NCBI GenBank assembly: GCA_028753945.1
Contig: JAPNXP010000018.1
Coordinates: 3,163,643 to 3,227,642 of the forward strand
DNA: 64,000 nt
Reading direction: 5' to 3'
Origin: Hexactinellida sp. DTS-2022
Taxonomy: Eukaryota > Porifera > Hexactinellida
Part shown: piece after piece, positions 1 to 11,699 of the stretch
Numbering within the stretch: the first letter of the stretch is position 1
How the letters are laid out: each line of letters opens with the position of its first letter
Translations under genes and position numbers: made by a program
The notes under the pieces: generated by a model
Told to the model about the DNA's origin: nothing
Seen by the model: the letters and a program-made list of their open reading frames with translations, nothing else
Database searches by the model: none

Positions 1-554
1 TGTTTCAACTTGTAATAATTATATTGATTTAACATGTTAAATCCTACTCTATTGTTCCAACTTGTGATAATTATATTTATTTAACTTGTTAAATCTTACT
101 CTATTGATTCAACTTGTGATAATTATATTGATTGAACTTATAAATTACAGCTGGCTTCTATTTAATTGTAGTATTACTATACAAGGAATAAATAAAATAA
201 TATAATATATGGAATTTGTTGACTCTACTCAACTCACCGTGGATAACATTGCTAAAATAAATAACTGATAATATAATTTATTATCAATACATAATGAATG
301 AATGGCATTAAACTCAAGATGGTTTATGATAGAAACAAACATCAAATTTATCTGCCGTTCCTTGTGACAAGGACCAATTAACATATGGTTCTTCACACCT
401 TGGGCGTTGATGACTTGGCGAAAAAAAATCCAAAATTGCAGCCTGCGCCGACAGCATGTTCTTTCGGAGGCACTATCAATAAACCACCAACAAAATATAG
501 TGCCACCAAAGGAACATGCGTCGGCACAGGCTGCAATTTTGGATTTTTTTTTTA

Positions 555-668
555 ACTGTGCCGACTATACTATAGTATAGTGGCCCAGTATTGGAATCAC
601 TGCCTTTATTTTTACTGTGCCGACTATACTATAGTATAGTGGCCCAGTATTGGAATCACTGCCTAAAT
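555..668. repeat. Two-copy direct repeat with an 18 bp perfect palindrome
   Basis: Two adjacent copies of a 59 bp sequence follow the first hairpin. Each contains ACTATACTATAGTATAGT, an exact palindrome, at 564-581 and 623-640, followed by ggcccagtattggaatcac. I did not see it in the other units, so it is a local duplication or a small insertion that duplicated itself. Confidence 0.8.
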
Positions 669-1413
669 TTTATATTATTATTTTTTCTCCGTGGACGGTG
701 CCCTGGCCACACCTTTATACATTGAGGGCTGAAACTTGGCATGTAGATGCGGAGTGCCCTTCTAATTTGCACCTGGGGTCACGATTTTTGATTAACACAT
801 TTTGCACACATCTTTAACACCTTTCAAATTTTGTCTGGTCCATAACTCAAAATATGTTTTAATAAACCCCAAATTTTATTTCATATTTAGATTCATCTTA
901 AAATTTTGCGTCTTTAGGGAGGAGAAAATTTTCAACAAAGGGTTTAATTTCTGCCATTAATGGGGGTTAAAATTCCTTTGTTTACTCACACTTCAATTTC
1001 TGTAAAACTGTGAAATCTAATTCCATTGTTTCAACTTGTAATAATTATATTGATTTAACTTGTTAAATCTTTCACTATTGTTTCAACTTGCGATAATTAA
1101 ATTGATTCAACTCATAAATTCCAGCTGGCTTCTATTTAATTGTAGTATTACTATTTAATTAATTAAAACAAATTAAATTAAATAAGGAATTTGTTGACTT
1201 TATTCAACTCAACCGTGGATAACATTGCTAAAATAAATAACTAATAAATAAGTAATAATATAATTTATCATCAATACATAATGAATGAATGAATGGCATT
1301 AAACTCTAGATGGTTTATGATAGAAACAAACTTCAAATTTATCTACCGTTTCTTGTGACTCGGACCAATTAACAAATGGTTCTTGACGCCTTGAGGCGTT
1401 GATGACTTGGCGA

Positions 1414-1542
1414 AAAAAAATCCAAAATTGCAGCCTGTGCCGACAGCATGTTCCTTTGGAGGCACTATCAATAAACAACCAACAAAATATAGTGCCACCA
1501 AAGGAACATGCGTCGGCACAGGCTGCAATTTTGGATTTTTTT
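1414..1542. repeat. Representative long hairpin of the array
   Basis: The left arm runs from aatccaaaattgcagcctg through gccgacagcatgttcctttg to gaggcactat. The right arm is its reverse complement, ending ctgcaattttggatt. The stem is about 50 bp with a few mismatches and a small bulge at gccgac(ag)catg. The loop, about 20 nt, contains aaacaaccaacaaaat. Both arms and the loop are conserved between copies across the array, so the hairpin predates the amplification. It resembles a palindromic MITE fixed inside a larger repeat. Confidence 0.75.
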
Positions 1543-4500
1543 ATCATTTATATTTCCCCGTAGCAGGTGCCCTGGCCACACCTGTATACATTGAGGGCTG
1601 AAACTTGGCATGTAGTTGCGGAAAAAAAAATTGGGTTTCGTTAGTGCCACAGTAGAGTTGCAAGTTTCCTTTGTTTACTAACACTTCAGTTCCATTGAAA
1701 GTGTTAAATCTAATTCTATTGTTTCAACTTGTAATAATTATATTGATTTGACTTGTTAAATCTTAATCTATTGTTTCAACTTGCGATAAATATATTGATT
1801 TAACTTATAAATTCCAGCTGGCTTCTATTTAAATTAATTTATATAAGGAATTTGTTGACTTTACTCAACTCACCGTGGATAACATTGCTAAAATAAATAA
1901 CTAATAATTTAATTTATTATCAATAAGTAATGAATGAATGGCATTAAACTAAAGATGGTTTATGATAGAACCGTTAAGATTTTACATTCCACAACAACGA
2001 CAGATTAAGTGATTATATTTATTTCGGCGAGAATATTCTTGCACAATTAATGTACTGACGTAATTAATTATAATTAATTCCTTTTGAATTTAACTTATAG
2101 ACGGTTCCAATTGGATTATTGGGGTTATCGAGTGCGTGGAATTCAAATATTATAGTGAAATTCAATTTAAATTCATAATAATTGCAAATAATTGAACTTT
2201 ATTTATTTTGCTGTATAGAATAATGGTGTTAAATAATTAATAAATTAATTAAATATTTATACTAATTAGCCAAATTTTATTAATCTCAGAGATGATACAA
2301 GATAGAAACAAACTTTCAATTTATCAATTGGTCCTTATGGCACGTATAACCTCTACAAATGGGTCTTGACACCTTGAGGTGATGATGACATCGTCAAAAA
2401 AATGAGTTTTACAATTTTGTGAATTAAATAATTCGCATGGGTTGGTTGGAGTTGGGTGAATACCCAACACGCACCTAAAAATGCTGTCTCAGCACATATT
2501 ATATTCTACTGAAACTTGAATATCTCTCAAATGAAGTGAGCTAAGGCCGTATAAAGTAAATAACTTGTTTATCATCCCCGTCCGCCCCAATTTTAACTAC
2601 CCGTCCGGATCTATTTTATTATTATCTTATGAACATAATCGTACAAAATATAAGCAATAACTTGTGTAAAGTACCTACTATGTATGAATTTTTAATAAGT
2701 TCTATATTTTAGAGCATTACTTTAATTATTTGGCATTGCCATGTTATTTTCTAATTATATTTAATATTAATATTTATTTTTTGGCATAGGATGATGTTAT
2801 TTGCATATTAATAGAAATAAAAAATAAAAATAAAATCCCGTCCGCCGTCCCAATTTTCTCGAAAAATATGGATGATAAACAAGTAATTTATTTTATGTGG
2901 CCTAAATGGAAACTTCCACCACTCTAAGGGTCGTAGCCTTCTGAAACACCTTTCTGAAATAATTTAACACCTTTATAGTGATGATGACTTGGCGAGAAAA
3001 AAATCCAAAATTGCAGCCTGTGCCGACAGCATGTTCCATTAGGAGGCACTATCAATAAACCACCAACAAAATATAGTGCCACCAAAGGAACATGCGTCGG
3101 CACAGGCTGCAATTTTAGATTTTTTTATTATTATTATTTTCTCCGTAGACGGTGCCCTGGCCAGAGCTTTATAGTTGATGGGCTTAAACTTGGCATGTAG
3201 GTGCGATGGGACCGTCTAATTTGCACCTGGGGTTACGATTTTTTATTAAGATATTTTTGACACATCTTTAACACCTTTCAAAATTTGTCTGGTCCATAAC
3301 TCAAAATATGTTTTACTAAACCCACAAATTTTATTTCATATTTGGATTCATCTTAAAATTCTGCGTCTGTTGGGAGAAGAAATCTTTTAAAAATGGGTTT
3401 AATTTTTGCCATAAATTGGGGTTGAAATTTACTTGTTTACTCACACTTCAATTTCAGTAAAGTGTTAAATCTAATTCTATTGTTTCAACTTGTAATAATT
3501 AAATTGATTTAACTTGTTAAATCCTACTCTAGTGATTCAACTTGCGATAATTATATTGATTTAACTTATAAATTACAGCTGGCTTCTATTTAATTCTAGT
3601 ATTACTATACAATGGATTAAATTAAATTAATTTATATAAGGAATTTGTTGACTTTACTCAACTCACCGTGGATAACATTGCTAAAATATATAACTAATAA
3701 TATAATTTATTATCAATACATAATGAATGAATGGCATTAAACTCTAGATGGTTTATGATAGAAACAAACTTCAATTTTATCTACCCTTCCTTGTGACAAC
3801 GACCAATTAACAAATGGTTCTTCACACCTTGGGCGTTGATGACTAGGCGAAAAAAAATCCAAAATTGCAGCCTGCGCCGACAGCATGTTCCTTTGGAGGC
3901 ACTATCAATAAACCACCAACAAAATATAGTGCCACCAAGGAACATGCGTCGGCACAGGCTGCAATTTTGGATTTTTATCACAAATTTGGATTCACCATAA
4001 AATTCCGCGTCTAATGGGAGAAGACAAATTTTTATAATGTGTTTAATTCATGCCACAAGTGGGGGTTTAAATTTATTTATTTACTAACACTTCAGTTCAA
4101 TTAAAAATGTTAAATTAAATCCTATTGTTTCAACTTGTAATAATTATATTGATTTAACTTGTTAAATCCTACTCTAGTGATTCAACTTGCGATAATTATA
4201 TTGATTTAACTTATAAATTCCAGCTGGCTTCTATTTAATTCTAGTATTACTATACAATGGATTAAATAAAATAATATAATATAAGGAATTTGTTGACTCA
4301 ACTCAACCAACCATGGATACCATTGCTAAAATAAATAACTAATAATATAACTTATTATCAATACATAATGAATGAAAGGCATTAAGATGGTTTATAATAG
4401 AAACTAACTTCAAATTAATCTACCGTTCCTTGTGACTCCGACCAATTAACAAATGGTTCTTCACACCTTGGGCATTGATGACTTGGCGAAAAAAGTCCAA

Positions 4501-6855
4501 AATTGCAGCCTGCGCCGACAGCATGTTCCTTTGGAGGCACTATCAATAAACCACCAACAAAATATAGTGCCACCAAAGGAACATGCGTCGGCACAGGCTG
4601 CAATTTTATTATTATTATTATTATTAGTCCGTATCCTCTACACACAATAGAGTTTAGTTAACTAGAAGCCCAATTTTTTAGGATGGGTGTCTCATGGGTT
4701 ACAGATGTGCACCTGGGGTTATGATTTTTTATTAACAAATTTTTTACAAATTTTTAACACCTTTCAAAATTTGTCTGGTTCTTAACTCAAAAAATGTTAT
4801 ATTAAAGCCACAATTTTTTTCACTATTGGATTCACGATAAAATTCTGCGTCTGATGGGAAAAAATGCAAATTTTTAAAATTGGTAATTCATGCCATAAAT
4901 GAGGGTTGAAATTTCTTTGTTTACTAACACTTCAGTTCAATTGAAAGTGTTAAATCTAATTCTATTGTTTCAACTCGTTATTATTATATTGATTCAACTT
5001 GTGAGAATTATATTGATTCAACTTGTGAGAATTATATTGATTCAACTTGTGAGATCGAGTAGGCTTCTATTTTCTAATTGAAAACTAATATTTTACATTC
5101 CATAACAACAACAGATTATGTGATTTAATTTATATCTGCTCAGAATATTCTTGAACAATGGATACATGAGATATTTAATTCTAATTAATTCGCTCTGTGT
5201 TTAACTTAGAGAAACGGTTCCAATTAGATTATTAGGGTACGAGTGCGCTGAATTCAAATATGATAATGAAATTAAATTTAAATTAATTATTATTGCAAAT
5301 AATTGAACTTAATTTATTTTGATGTATACATAATATTGGTGTTAAATTATTAATAGATTAATTAAATATTATACTAATTATCTAAATTTCATTAATCTCA
5401 GAAATGATATAAGATGGAAACAAACTTGCAATTTATCAATTGGTCCTTATGGCACGTACCACCTATACAAGTGGGTCTTGACACTTTGAGGTGATGATGA
5501 CATCGTTAAAAAAATGTGTTTTTACAATTTTGTGAATTCTATATATAAAATGGGTTGGTTGGTGTTGGGTGATGACCAAACACAGACATAAAAAATGCTG
5601 AGTCTTCACCTTTTATATTCTACTCAAACTTGAATATCTCTAAAATGAAGTGAGCTAAATTGAAACTTCCACCACTCTAGGGGTCGATGCCTTCTGAAAC
5701 ACCTTTCTAAAATAATTTAACACCTTCATAGTGATGATGACATGGCGAAAAAAAATCCAAAATTGCAGCCTGTGGCGACAGCATGTTCCTTTGGAGGCAC
5801 TATCAATAAACAACCAACAAAATATAGTGCCACCAAAGGAACATGCGTCGGCACAGGCTGCAATATTGGATTTTTATTTTTATTATTTCTCCGTAGACGG
5901 TACACTGCCCTCACCTTTATACATTAAGGGCTGAAACTTGGCATGTAGGTTCGGAGTGACCGTCGAATTTGCACCTGGGGTTACGATTTCCGTTCAAATT
6001 CTCTTAACACCTATTTAATCTAATTATACTTCATAACATTAAATAATAAATAGTGAGCTTCATAAAATTTACATATTTGGATAGAGAATTAAATTCTACA
6101 CCTTTTCACAGTGCACGAATTTTCAAATTGGGCTTAGATTGTGCCACAATTGAGTTTCAAATTTCCTTTGTTTACTCACACTTCAATTTCAGTAAACTGT
6201 TGAATCTAATTCCATTGTTTCAACTTGTAATAATTATATTGATTTCACTTGTTAAATCTTATTCTATTGCTTCAACTTGTAATAATCATATTGATTTTAC
6301 TTGTTAAATCTTATTCTATTGCTTCAACTTGCGATAAATATATTGATTTAACTTATAAATTACAGCTGGCTTCTATTTAATTGTAGTATTACTATACAAT
6401 GGATTAAATAAAATATAATAATATATGGAATTTGTTGACTCTACTCAACTCACCGTGGATAACATTGCGAAAATGGGGACGCTGCATTTGTTAGAATTCT
6501 GAACTTGTCATTTGTTAGAATTTACTAACTGTCACTTGTTAGAATCAGTTTTTCTGTATACTGTCACTTGTTAGAATCAGTTTTCAGTATACTGTCACTT
6601 GTTAGAATCAGTTTTCAGTATACTGTCACTTGTTAGAATCAGTTTTCAGTATACTGTCACTTGTTTGAATCAGTTTTTATATATGAAAAAACCTGTGTAT
6701 TCGATCAACTGTAAATTTTTAGCAAAGAAAAATGTTGATTTAATGAATATAATAAAGAAGACAGAACAAGGAAAAATAAATCATGTAACAAAAATAATGC
6801 ATTTGAAAGAACCTTACAAATTGTGAAAATAAAATAACATAACGTATAAATTTAG

Positions 6856-8836
6856 TCAATTAGTGAATATTTGAAAGCGGCTTTCGATTATTGTACGGCA
6901 TATCGGACAGGGCTGTCTAAGTTCTTCTATTGTTTGGCTACATTCGGTACAACAAGTAGCATGTCTACAAGGCATGAACACCCATGTAGCTGTACGATGT
7001 ACAAGACAAATAACGCATTGGTTGCTTTCTACTGTTGACTCAGTAAATTCTTCGTCGGAGTATTCAGAATCACTTGTGAAATCAATCTCTTGCGATTTTA
7101 TGTTGCCAATCGTATGGCCCATTGCGTCAAGGAATTCCATTGGGTTATAAACTCCACAAGATAACTTTTGTTTGCGTACACTTCTACGTTCATCACTATA
7201 ATATACTTTTTTTTTCGTGGTCTGCTGATTTCTCTCCCCATGTGTAAGCGTTCTATATCATTGTCTGTATCCTTTATTACTTCGTTTAGAGATTCCAAAA
7301 AAGTCCATATCCGAGCTTTATCTTCTCAGTATTTTTATATTCGGCAATAGTAGAAGATTGAAAGTGGGAATAATTAAAGGAGCTGGTAAAAACGGGATTG
7401 CCATCAGTCGTTCTATATAAGCTGTAACATCTGAATTATCTGCAAAGCTTTGTATAAGCCCAAGTATTGGTGATTTAGCCTTAATGCGCTGGGAGTAATG
7501 AAACCAGCAGCCGAAATTTTTAGCTTGAGGAAATACTAACTTAAAAGCATTTCTGGCAGCTGGTTCCCAGTCGACATTGATGCTAATGGCTGGAATTGAG
7601 GAATATTAATGCAAATGCATTCCAATACTGCTTGATATAATTCCTGAGTCTTGGCAGTCAATAAACAGTCAACTGCAGGTAGGGTAAGTCTTCCCACAGA
7701 TACAAATATTGTCCAAAGCTGGAAAAATTGAGTGGGAACAGTAAAAAATGTACCATCAAATTGAATGTTGGTCACTTCATTCAAAGTTGTTAGCATCTGC
7801 TCTGAATAAAAGATCACCGCTGTTTGTTCACTTCTCGTCAGGCTATACTTATAGTATTTCCCCAATGTTGTTGTTGGCAACATCTCCACAAACTCAGGAG
7901 CTGATAGTGGAATTTTCGTCTTGCTCGAATGAGGGATGACTCGCATTCATTGAACGAGACATCACTGGCACAAGGAGCATGACTTGTTACGGGAAACATG
8001 CATTCTACCAACAAAATTCATTCAAATTACCAACAAATTTGTGAGTGTCATTATACCAACAATTGTTGTCATTTACCAACAACTGTTGTCATTTTACCAA
8101 CAACTGTTGTCAATTTACCAACAATAGAAAATCTATTGTCTTCTATTGTCGGTGAACTACCGGTGTCAATTTACCAACAATAGAAAATCTATTATAGAAA
8201 ATTTATTCTATCTACTCCCAAGCCAATTAATCGTAATACAAATGCCCCCAGTGACGAACTAAAACGCGAACTTTTAATTGACTTTATAGCATATCGGTGA
8301 AAACCCCAGTCATCCGGACAATGTCTCATTGGAAAACCAAACCTTTTAAATTGACTATTATTGAGCATAAGTTAAAACCCCAGTCATCCGTACAATGTCT
8401 CATTGGAAAACCAAACCTTTTAAATTGACTATTATTGAGTATAAGTTAAAACCCCAGTCGTCTGAACAGTCTCCCATTTATGCGATTGTAATTTATATAA
8501 AAATTGCACATGTTATTCATTTGACGGGTAGGCGGAAAACATAAAACTAAATGGGGAAAACATGTTAGTAAATTGAATACACTTGTTGGTATAATGACAA
8601 CAGTTGTTGGTATAATGACAACAGTTGTTGGTAAATTGACAACTGATGTTTTACCAACAATAGAGCACAAACTGCACAATAGATGTTCTATTGTTGGTAA
8701 ATTGACAACATGTGTTGGTATAATGACAGTCACAAATCTGTTGGTAATTTGAATAAATTTTGTTGGTAAAATGCAGCATTCCCCTTGTTACATCATCAAA
8801 AACTCTTCTAAGGCTAGTTTGTGATTTCCTGGCCAT
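6856..8836 (-). pseudogene. MULE transposase with C-terminal IAP-like RING finger, frameshifted
   Basis: DDE transposase of the Mutator superfamily. The N-terminal part begins near 8836 (MARKSQTSLRRVFDDVT) and resumes at about 7985 after an inserted element, giving the typical VSFNECESSLIRAR block. The core frame, 7536-7946, has IQFDGTFFTVPTQFFQLWT, the MULE DGTF catalytic region. Near 7590 the frame shifts to VDWEPAARNAFKLVFPQ, followed by FGCWFHYSQRI and IPFLPAPLI, all standard MULE blocks. The last ORF, 6856-7140, encodes a C3HC4 RING: within its 94 residues C42, C45, C58, H60, C63/C64, C67, C78 and C81. It resembles RINGs at the C terminus of IAP/MIB ubiquitin ligases. At least two frameshifts plus an insertion make the gene non-functional as it stands. 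Confidence 0.85.
7991..8783. mobile_element. Nested TIR element inside the MULE
   Basis: Flanked by perfect 8 bp duplications cttgttac (7983-7990 and 8784-8791). The ends are long inverted repeats, left gggaaacatgcattctacc and right (reverse complement) gggaatgctgcattttacc. Both then run into ttaccaacaa-type repeats containing aactgttgtcat, seen at 8000-8200 and inverted at 8575-8785. The interior has a direct duplication at about 8296-8340 and 8350-8460 (aaaaccccagtcatccg). No coding potential. The TSD size suits MULE or hAT. It interrupts the MULE transposase just after the VFDDVT motif. Confidence 0.8.
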
Positions 8837-9527
8837 GGTTTTGCATTTTGCTTTTAATTCATAAACTTCTGTCTTATATTTTTCAACATTATGGTTATGC
8901 GAATATATAGAAGTGATTCAATTGGTTTCAAGATTGAGTTTACTAGTACCTTTATAACCATCCCTAAATAGCACACATCTAAGGTACTTAAGATTTCCTG
9001 TAATTTTTGATTTGATATATTTGTTACCATTTTGGGTTGTCAAAACTCTTCCGACACTACGCTTGACTCATCTACTGTATATTCCATTCTAATACTATGG
9101 TAAATTTTCTGTGCTGGCTTATGTCCTATGTTCATGAATATAAACGTAAACTTGATCACTAGTGTTTACATTTCATACAGAAGTGACAAACATAAATAAG
9201 TATCTTCAATCAAAAATATGAATGGATGGATGAGGCCTTTAATGAATTGTAACTAAGATGCATGTGATTGAGAATACCTAACAATATCTTTATAACTGAT
9301 TCTAACAAGTGACAGTATACTGAAAACTGATTCTAACAAGTGACAGTATACTGAAAACTGATTCTAACAAGTGACAGTATACTGAAAACTGATTCTAACA
9401 AGTGACAGTATACTGAAAAACTGATTCTAACAAGTGACAGTATCTTGAAAAACTGATTCTATCAAGTGACAGTATAGTAAATTCTAACAAATGACAAGTT
9501 CAGAATTCGAACAAATGCATGCGCCTC

Positions 9528-9830
9528 GCTAAAATAAATAACTAATAATATAATTTATTATCAATACAAAATGAATGAATGACATTAAACACAAGATGGT
9601 TTATGATAGAAACAAACTTCAAATTTATCAACCGTTCCTTGTGACTCGGACCAATTAACAAATGGTTTTTGACACCTTGAGGCGTTGATGACTTGGCGAA
9701 AAAATCCAAAATTGCAGCCTGTGCCGACAGCATGTTCCCTTGGAGGCACTATCAATAAACAACCAACAAAATATAGTGCCACCAAAGGAACATGCGTTGG
9801 CACAGGCTGCAATTTTTTAATTATTGATCT
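9528..9830 (+). repeat. Right part of the repeat unit split by the MULE
   Basis: Continues the unit broken at 6466: gctaaaataaataactaata, aatgaatgaatgacattaaa, ggaccaattaacaaatggtt, then a hairpin at 9699-9817. The array ends just after this hairpin. Confidence 0.8.
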
Positions 9831-10012
9831 AGTAAATATATATTTCTATATTTTTATTTTTGAGCGTAATTAATGTCAAATTATTAGGAACAAAGAATAA
9901 ATATTTAAAGTTTATTTGAAGTCTAATATCAATCAAGGTAGATTAAATGTGCGATAGAAGTCAGTTTGAACAACGTTTATGAAGTAATTAGTGAAAATCG
10001 AATCAAATACAA

Positions 10013-10145
10013 TACTTAAGACACCTCTCTAAGTTGCTTAAAGTTCGGTCTTAAATCTTAGTGAATACGTTTAAGATCGAACTTAAGACTTAAGTACTAA
10101 AATCGATCATAGGTTCGATCTTAAGTTCTTAGTAAATACGGCAGC
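10013..10145. repeat. Short palindromic AT-rich repeat
   Basis: Overlapping direct and inverted repeats built on tcttaagttcgatcttaa and cttagtgaatacg. No coding content and no clear target duplication. Probably a small MITE remnant. The rest of 9831-10200 holds nothing I recognise. Confidence 0.4.
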
Positions 10146-10199
10146 TGAATTAGATTGCATCTCCATTAATCGATCCACCAATCCTTTGAAAATTTGTCA

Positions 10200-11690
10200 G
10201 GGTTCTTTTCGTGATATTCGAATGCTGTTAATTCAGAGAGCTTGGCAAAATTCGCTCCACGTTTGACTCTAAAGTCTTGTTATCCATCCAGCCTCGAACG
10301 TCAAAATGTTAAACTTGTTTTAAAGGTAGTTCATGAATCCAATATTGCAGCTCTGGCTATACAAAATGAACAACGCAGCCCAGGATTCAAATGCTATACA
10401 TCCGAATTTGTTCAGATTCTATTATTTCATTGGAAAATCTTTAATATTAATATGCCACATAAACATGTTCGTTTAAATGATTCTTTATCTATTCCTTTGA
10501 TTTCTAATGATGAGCGCTCTATTTTTCTAACGCGTATTGTTTACTGGTTAAATGCCTGGCAGTCATTGCCTCAGAAAGGAGGAAAATTGAGCAAGCAGAC
10601 ATTCACAAGCTTGAGAGATGCTTGACTAGTATTACCTCAAATTACAAATTTCTTACTGAAAACTGCGGCTATTCAATTCTCTTAACATCATTCCTGAAGA
10701 CAGATCCATTGGAACACCATTTCGGTAGATATGGTATTATGTCAGGATACAACTATCCTGTTTCTTATCTTCAGATCTTGGAATCGGAGCGTCGCCTTAA
10801 AGTTTTCAGCATCTTAAACTAGTTTTCCAGTCAGACTGTATCTAGCAGATCTTCTTTACAAGAATTCATAGAATCATTCTCTTCTGTGGACAGCGTAGAA
10901 TCTGACTGCGAGATTGATTTAGAGCCATTTTTGAATGCAATATCATACCTATCTAGTATCATTGAGTGTAGTATCCAGGTCCTCCAGTCCTTAGCATTTA
11001 TTGCGGGCTATTCAACACAGCAATACTTGAAGCGTAGCAAGTCATGTCATATATACTGAGATTTCTTAACTATTGATAAAGATCTTATAGACGATCCATC
11101 TATATCTCAATTTAAGCTTTTAGACATCTCTGATCGCGGGTCCTTGAAATATCCTTCTGAGATAGTATTATAATTTATTGTTATCGTTTGGTAGATTTTT
11201 ATTACCATAAAGAATAATAATGAACTGATGGCGAAGTTATTGGAGGGAACAGGTTTTTTTTAAGGCCGATCTTGGTGTAAATTTTGCACCAAGATTCTTT
11301 GGAGTTACACCACGTTTCGGGTTGGCCTGGGCCTGTGCAGAGTTGAGTTACACCACGATTATGGTTCGGCCTCGGCCGCTGCAGAGTTGAGTTACACCAA
11401 GGCCGCGCTGAGTTACATCAAGGTCTCAACCTTTAAAAAAAACCCTGAGAGGGACCATCTAGGAAATTCTTGTCGAGCTCTCAACTAATTCTGTTTTGGA
11501 TTGTAATATCTGTGATTTCTGGAAAAATAGCTGTTTGTTCTGTTCATTTGATGGCTGCCATATCCTTAAGAAACTTGTATTTGTAGTTGTTAACAGTTTT
11601 CTAGCAAATATAGTTAAAAATTATAACTCAATGGTTATTTCTAAGGGTATGGACAAACGAAAACTGAAAAGATTTAGTAAGTAATATTGA
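10200..11690 (+). pseudogene. P-type (THAP9-like) transposase, copy A, C-terminal two-thirds
   Basis: Consecutive reading frames match the P-element/THAP9 transposase C-terminal half. 10242-10622 ends in YWLNAWQSLPQKGGKLSKQTF. A frameshift leads to 10622-10822 with FLKTDPLEHHFGRYGIMSGYN, the diagnostic P-type block before the C terminus. Further frames give IDLEPFLNAISYL, LQSLAFIAGYSTQQYLK and DRGSLKYPSE (10900-11170). After an insertion at 11251-11449 the tail resumes. Copy B on the minus strand at 45.9-47.3 kb shares these blocks, so both belong to one family. Stops, a frameshift, the insertion and the missing N-terminal THAP domain show it is dead. I see no TIRs. Confidence 0.8.
11251..11449. 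mobile_element. Small MITE inserted in P-type transposase copy A
   Basis: About 200 bp with ends aggttttttttaagg and, on the other strand, agggttttttttaaagg. It is flanked by gagggaac / gagggacc (7 of 8 match), which sit at homologous places in the interrupted transposase frame (LLEGT before, GPSRKF after). The interior repeats gagttacacca three to four times. The 8 bp duplication fits a hAT or P-type MITE. Confidence 0.65.
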
Positions 11691-11699
11691 TAGAATATT

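Larger units (their letters stand above)
1..6466 (+). repeat. Array of degenerate hairpin-centred repeat units
   Basis: Head-to-tail degenerate units of about 0.6-1.2 kb. A full unit reads, in order: a block with caacttgtaataattatat, the motif ccagctggcttctattta, ggaatttgttgact, caccgtggataacattgc, aatgaatggcattaaact, a long hairpin, gccctggccacacctttata, gggctgaaacttggcatgta, then tttgtttactcacacttcaa leading back to the first block. Units start near 1, 1021, 1705, 2890, 3483, 4128, 4965, 5650 and 6215. Several are internally deleted, and those near 1980-2470 and 5080-5600 carry an alternative segment. Hairpins lie at 425-550, 1414-1542, 2997-3126, 3850-3976, 4489-4608, 5746-5877 and, after a transposon insertion, 9699-9817. 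No protein is supported: the short ORFs here are translations of the hairpin arms. It could be a degenerate tandem repeat or serial insertions of a non-autonomous element. Confidence 0.8.
6475..9527 (-). mobile_element. Mutator-like (MULE) element with tandem-repeat TIRs
   Basis: About 3.05 kb, inserted inside a unit of the hairpin array: flanking array sequence resumes at 9528. The host bases gcgaaaat (6467-6474) and gctaaaat (9528-9535) look like an 8 bp target duplication with one mismatch. TIRs of about 210-230 bp start with a (c)gctgcattt / cgcatgcattt end, then ttctgaacttgtcatttgtt, then tandem 31 bp units containing ctgtcacttgttagaatcag. These run 6530-6690 on the left and, inverted, 9297-9480 on the right. 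The minus strand carries a decayed MULE transposase with a RING finger, and a second TIR element sits at 7991-8783. Confidence 0.85.

Noticed and set aside
1299..5934. Repeated short ORFs with the peptide QPVPTHVPLVALYFVG on both strands
   Set aside because: They are translations of the two arms of the repeated hairpin; the frame persists only because the DNA is conserved.
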